From contig JBPEXY010000286.1 of assembly GCA_052031065.1 (NCBI GenBank), forward strand, positions 1 to 14,640: a stretch of DNA of 14,640 nt, written 5' to 3'. The position numbers and the translations under genes are program-made. Of this stretch, positions 13,219 to 14,640 are shown piece after piece; positions within the stretch are counted from its first letter, which is position 1; each line of letters begins with the position of its first letter. Under the pieces are notes generated by a model. That model had not been told where the DNA came from. It ran no database searches and saw only the letters and a list, made by a program, of their open reading frames with translations. Source of the stretch: JBPEXY01 sp052031065 (GTDB taxonomy: Bacteria; Pseudomonadota; Gammaproteobacteria; Immundisolibacterales; Immundisolibacteraceae).

Positions 13219-14382
13219 TTGAGCGTCACTCCATCGCGAAATATCACCCGCAACCCGACTCGCAGTGTGCGTATCGGTAACATCACCATTGGCGCTGGGC
13301 ATCCCATTGCTATTCAGAGCATGTGCGCCACCAAAACCACTGATGTTGACGCCTCCGTAGAACAGATTCTTGCACTGCAAAACGCTGGTGCCGATGTGAT
13401 CAGACTGGCGGTGGATAAAAAAGCCGAAGCCGAAGCGTTGATCGCTATCCGCGCTCAGGTGGATGCCAACCTGACTGTCGACCTGCAGGAGAATTACCGC
13501 ATGGCGGAGCGGGTTGCCGACCACGTCGACAAACTACGCTACAACCCGGGACACCTCTACCACCATGAAAAATCGAAGCCGTGGCAGGACAAGGTTCGGT
13601 ATCTGGTCGATGTTGCCAGCAACCACGGCTGCGCCATCCGTATTGGCGTAAACGCCGGTTCGGTGGACCCGGCAATCGCAGACAAATTTGATCCACAGGA
13701 CTCTATTTCACCGATGATCCGCAGCGCCCTGAACCACTGCGAGCTGCTCGACAAACTCGGCTTTGATCAGTACTGCGTATCGCTGAAAGATTCGGACCCG
13801 GACAAGGTGGTAACTTTGAATCAGCAGTTTGCCGCCGAACTGCCAGTGGTTCCCCTGCATCTGGGGGTTACTGAGGCGGGGATGCCTCCCGGCGGGATTC
13901 TGAAGACCCGCATCGCCTTCGAAAAACTGCTCGCTGCTGGCATTGGCGACACGGTACGGGTCTCCCTGACACTACCCAATGACCGTAAGGGCGACGAAGT
14001 GACCGCTGGCATTGAGATCTGTGAGGCAATCTACCGGGGTGAGCTCCTTGGTAGCAGCGCGCTACCGGGCGGTCTCAACATTATCAGCTGCCCGAGCTGC
14101 TCACGAGTCGAAAACGAGGCCTTCGTTGAGCTTGCGGAGGAGGTAAAGCAGATGACCGAATATGCCAGTGCTTACGACATCACCATTGCGGTGATGGGCT
14201 GCCGGGTCAACGGTCCGGGCGAAACGGATGATGCTGACCTCGGGCTCTGGTGCGCACCCCGGTTTGTAAACCTGAAAAAGGGCGAAGAGGGTCTCGGCGC
14301 GTTCCGCTACGATGAGATATTGCCGCGACTAAAACAGGAGCTGGATCAGCTGATTGAGTTAAAGAAATCCGCCAACAGCTGA
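13219..14382 (+). CDS. ispG: 4-hydroxy-3-methylbut-2-enyl diphosphate synthase (IspG/GcpE), atypical sequence
   Basis: This enzyme performs the penultimate step of the MEP isoprenoid pathway, reductive ring opening of MEcPP to HMBPP, in the cytoplasm. It is 387 residues from a TTG at 13219, with only a weak GAG 8 nt upstream. The TIM-barrel half begins near SVRIGNITIGAGHPIAIQSM. The C-terminal cluster domain has Cys291 and Cys294 (SCPSCSR), Cys328 (GCRVNGPGE) and Glu335, matching the [4Fe-4S] ligands Cys270, Cys273, Cys305 and Glu312 of E. coli IspG with the same last spacing. It departs from the usual proteobacterial sequence at several places: LRYNPGHLYHHE where INPGNIG is common, MPPGGILKTR after GVTEAG, and GLWCAPRFVNLKKGEEGLG near the end. 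It is probably co-transcribed with the mtaB-like gene. Function is firm; ancestry by transfer is only possible. Confidence 0.93.
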   Translation: MSVTPSRNITRNPTRSVRIGNITIGAGHPIAIQSMCATKTTDVDASVEQILALQNAGADVIRLAVDKKAEAEALIAIRAQVDANLTVDLQENYRMAERVADHVDKLRYNPGHLYHHEKSKPWQDKVRYLVDVASNHGCAIRIGVNAGSVDPAIADKFDPQDSISPMIRSALNHCELLDKLGFDQYCVSLKDSDPDKVVTLNQQFAAELPVVPLHLGVTEAGMPPGGILKTRIAFEKLLAAGIGDTVRVSLTLPNDRKGDEVTAGIEICEAIYRGELLGSSALPGGLNIISCPSCSRVENEAFVELAEEVKQMTEYASAYDITIAVMGCRVNGPGETDDADLGLWCAPRFVNLKKGEEGLGAFRYDEILPRLKQELDQLIELKKSANS

Positions 14383-14392
14383 CCGCGAGGGT

Positions 14393-14410
14393 GGCTGATT
14401 ACGATTAGCC
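14393..14410. terminator. Hairpin between ispG and the convergent dehydrogenase gene (no T tract)
   Basis: GGCTGAT (14393-14399) and ATTAGCC (14404-14410) can form a 7-bp stem with one G-T pair and a TACG loop. It spans the stop codon of the minus-strand gene and begins 11 bp after the ispG stop. No T run follows on either strand. The position between converging genes fits a bidirectional terminator of a weak or factor-assisted kind. Confidence 0.3.
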
Positions 14411-14640
14411 GGCAACCTTGATCAGCCTGAATATCCGGTCATCCCCAACTGCCGGCTGTCCGCGTCCATCCCGATTACTGGTAGCGAAGTAGAGATGACC
14501 GTCCGGACCGGGGGTTAACGCCCGCAGGCGACCAAATTGTTGATGGAGCATGCGATGTTCTGACAGCGGGTTTCCGGCACGGTCCAGCTCCAGCCAGATC
14601 AACGATTCACCGACCAGCGTGGTGATGACAAGATGCTCCG
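14405..14640 (-). CDS. PQQ-dependent glucose/sorbosone dehydrogenase family protein, C-terminal part
   Basis: This is the last 78 or so codons of a minus-strand gene that continues past the right edge of the window. The frame is open from 14640 to a TAA at 14405-14407. The segment FGRLRALTPGPDGHLYFATSNRDGRG followed by DDRIFRL is typical of the final blades of the soluble aldose sugar dehydrogenase (YliI/Asd, GSDH) beta-propeller. These proteins are usually periplasmic and use PQQ and Ca to oxidise sugars or aldehydes. The catalytic His/Arg residues and the signal peptide lie outside the window, so activity cannot be judged. The start seen at 14602 is only an in-frame TTG and not a real start. 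Confidence 0.82.
   Translation of the reverse strand, partial: EHLVITTLVGESLIWLELDRAGNPLSEHRMLHQQFGRLRALTPGPDGHLYFATSNRDGRGQPAVGDDRIFRLIKVAG

Noticed and set aside
1..14640. Mobile element, prophage, CRISPR array or defence island
   Set aside because: No transposase, integrase, phage structural gene, regularly spaced repeat, att-like repeat pair or defence domain was seen. All confident genes are metabolic, transport, repair, tRNA modification or signalling genes.

Overview
The window looks like a piece of a Gram-negative, moderately GC-rich, free-living proteobacterial chromosome, most likely gammaproteobacterial. The lineage is an inference. It rests on periplasmic and lipoprotein export signals, TRAP-type binding proteins, a GAF-PAS hybrid histidine kinase, and tightly packed genes with Shine-Dalgarno sites. 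I see no phage, transposase, CRISPR array, rRNA or tRNA. Genes occupy almost all of the window, and the only gene-free stretch over 300 bp is 11632-11977.

Layout. (1) 136-1047, minus: a DMT/EamA permease, divergent from (2) 1201-3419, plus: two paralogous TRAP-type solute-binding proteins joined by an ATGA overlap. The first is a predicted lipoprotein and the second a soluble periplasmic protein. No TRAP membrane subunit lies in the window. (3) 3442-6162, minus: in transcription order, a MOSC-domain protein, a family-2 glycosyltransferase and an MTA/SAH-nucleosidase-like protein with an inserted loop and a long helical tail. (4) 6354-8930, plus: a probable operon of an Old Yellow Enzyme-family flavin oxidoreductase, an O6-alkylguanine-DNA alkyltransferase (ATGA overlap) and a classical SDR dehydrogenase. 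(5) 8923-11631, minus: a GAF-PAS-HisKA-HATPase-REC hybrid kinase followed, with a TAA-ATG junction, by a HAD phosphatase. The HAD gene overlaps the SDR gene tail-to-tail by 8 bp. (6) 11978-14382, plus: an MtaB-type tRNA methylthiotransferase and IspG (HMBPP synthase), both iron-sulfur enzymes. (7) 14405-14640, minus: the C-terminal end of a PQQ-type glucose/sorbosone dehydrogenase that runs off the window.

How the parts may work together. The OYE-Ogt-SDR set suggests electrophile or alkylation stress handling: reduction of activated alkenes, removal of alkyl groups from guanine, and oxidation or reduction of a carbonyl or alcohol. The kinase-HAD pair suggests a signalling unit without its own DNA-binding output. 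MtaB and IspG share a need for [4Fe-4S] clusters. These are context inferences; the individual family calls are much firmer.

No single spectacular new system is evident. The points most worth checking are the orphan pair of TRAP binding proteins, the cluster of three palindromes ahead of the hybrid kinase, the extended nucleosidase, the non-canonical IspG sequence, and the palindromic or helically phased elements in the divergent promoter regions at 1050-1200 and 6163-6353.
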